Notes under the pieces: model-generated | The model's database searches: none | Told to the model about the DNA's origin: nothing | Seen by the model: the letters and a program-made list of their open reading frames with translations, nothing else | Shown: positions 4,786-5,289 of the stretch, in pieces | Position numbering within the stretch: the first letter of the stretch is position 1 | Layout of the letters: every line of letters starts with the position of its first letter | Translations under genes and position numbers: made by a program | NCBI GenBank assembly: GCA_017444045.1 | Contig: JAFSXO010000191.1 | Coordinates: forward strand, 1-5,289 | Direction: 5' to 3' | From: a bacterium | GTDB lineage: Bacteria > Vulcanimicrobiota > Xenobia > Xenobiales > Xenobiaceae | DNA length: 5,289 nucleotides

Positions 4786-5178
4786 CTAATGCGCCCAGAG
4801 AATTCCTAACGCGAACATGCCGAACAATATCAAGCCAGCCAGAGCTAATCCCAGCGGAGGTATGGCCTGGGCTATAATCGCGCAAGCCATATAACCGCGG
4901 TCGGCGCGCTGCTCCGCCGCATGCTTTATGCACTGCCTTAATCCGAAGAAATAAGAAAGCGCCAGGCCCATCACCCACAAGACAAACCAGTGCGACATTC
5001 CGTAACCAGGAAAAGTCGCCAGCGACCCGACAGCAAAGACGAACTGCACAGCAAACGGCCTCCATTGTATAGCCGCCTCGCCATACCTTTTACGATAGGC
5101 CCTATTCAGCAGGAAGCCCAACAGACAGCCTATTATAGAGCCCATTATAGCCAGGCAAATCTCGTTGCCAACGTCCAA
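4786..5178 (-). CDS. Small multi-pass membrane protein, paralog B, function unknown
   Basis: The 130-residue product is hydrophobic, with likely membrane segments near residues 7-24, 41-57, 64-82 and 96-127. A basic loop, NRAYRKRYGEAA (25-36), follows the first segment. CIKHAAEQRADR (83-94) and YMACAIIAQ (96-104) match the paralog encoded at 2848-3294 at 15 of 22 positions across this block. The basic loop and segment order also correspond, so they are a duplicated pair or members of one family. I do not recognise the family. The start is TTG at 5178, preceded by a strong AAGGAG (5189-5194) with a rather long 10-nt gap. The first internal ATG (residue 12) has no Shine-Dalgarno and would cut the first membrane segment. 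It has its own promoter upstream and is followed after 18 bp by the small VCMGDD gene, probably in one operon. Confidence 0.84.
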   Translation of the reverse strand: MDVGNEICLAIMGSIIGCLLGFLLNRAYRKRYGEAAIQWRPFAVQFVFAVGSLATFPGYGMSHWFVLWVMGLALSYFFGLRQCIKHAAEQRADRGYMACAIIAQAIPPLGLALAGLILFGMFALGILWAH

Positions 5179-5220
5179 CTGACAATTACTCCTTCAGATA
5201 GTATTATCTCTAATCGATGT

Positions 5221-5250
5221 ATTATACAATGTCAATCAGCGAATGATCAA
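5221..5250 (-). promoter_or_regulatory. Promoter of the membrane paralog B operon
   Basis: On the minus strand a perfect -10 TATAAT (5221-5226) is preceded by an 18-bp spacer and TTGATC (5245-5250, 4 of 6 to the -35 consensus). An alternative pairing uses TTGACA (5230-5235) with TAGAGA (5207-5212) at 17 bp. TGACATTG occurs twice, at 5227-5234 and 5248-5255, 21 bp apart, with the downstream copy touching the -10, which could be a repressor site. Transcription from the first pair would start near 5214, about 36 nt before the TTG. Confidence 0.6.
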
Positions 5251-5252
5251 TG

Positions 5253-5289
5253 TCATTAACTCAGTATCATTAACTCAGTATCATTAACT
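5253..5289. repeat. 14-bp tandem repeat running off the window edge
   Basis: TCATTAACTCAGTA occurs at 5253-5266 and 5267-5280 and begins a third time at 5281, where the window ends. The copies are identical. The array lies just upstream of the -35 of the paralog B promoter. Its full length cannot be seen. Confidence 0.88.

Noticed and set aside
5248..5257. CAATGTCATT as a third MITE end
   Set aside because: Nine of ten bases fit the end sequence but the following bases diverge, and the stretch is explained by the local TGACATTG and 14-bp repeats.

Overview
The window looks like a chromosomal segment of a Gram-negative, proteobacterium-like host. The left edge holds the last 27 codons of lepA. 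Their NVELPQEAFLA ending resembles the gammaproteobacterial LepA tail. A secreted murein transglycosylase follows, and the tRNA gene encodes its own CCA end. The organism cannot be named from this sequence. Coding GC is moderate and the spacers are AT-rich and full of short repeats. Two genes use TTG starts.

Left part (1-1440): the lepA 3' end is closed by an intrinsic terminator at 144-185. A 330-bp spacer follows, with a 21-bp palindrome (282-302), a strong sigma-70-type promoter (334-362) and about 145 nt of transcribed leader. The leader can fold into several hairpins, one of which is followed by eight T's. It precedes a GH23-type lytic transglycosylase with a signal peptide (514-1332). 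A perfect 16-bp hairpin (1389-1427) separates this gene from the next, convergent one.

Middle (1485-2700): a minus-strand DUF3089 alpha/beta-hydrolase-like gene (1485-2444) lies downstream of a minus-strand tRNA-Thr(CGT) at 2566-2641. The tRNA has its own promoter (2672-2700) and terminator (2529-2561). I see no gene or clear signal in 2701-2847.

Right part (2848-5289) is more accessory in character. It holds two clearly paralogous small multi-pass membrane proteins on the minus strand (2848-3294 and 4786-5178). The second sits 18 bp upstream of a small uncharacterised gene (4453-4767) and probably forms an operon with it. Between the paralogs are a plus-strand GNAT acetyltransferase (3733-4173) and a 225-bp non-coding element (4208-4432). 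That element has 18-bp imperfect terminal inverted repeats and a perfect 10-bp flanking direct repeat, so it looks like a MITE. The 438-bp spacer 3295-3732 holds two hairpins, a 22-bp tandem repeat built from an 11-bp-phased motif, an inverted repeat and the GNAT promoter. The window ends inside another tandem repeat (14-bp period), just upstream of the promoter of the membrane-protein operon.

I do not see a recognised defence, CRISPR or secretion system. The best candidates for something undescribed are the membrane-protein paralog family with its partner gene, the MITE and its possible second end at 1422-1437, and the structured leader of the transglycosylase.
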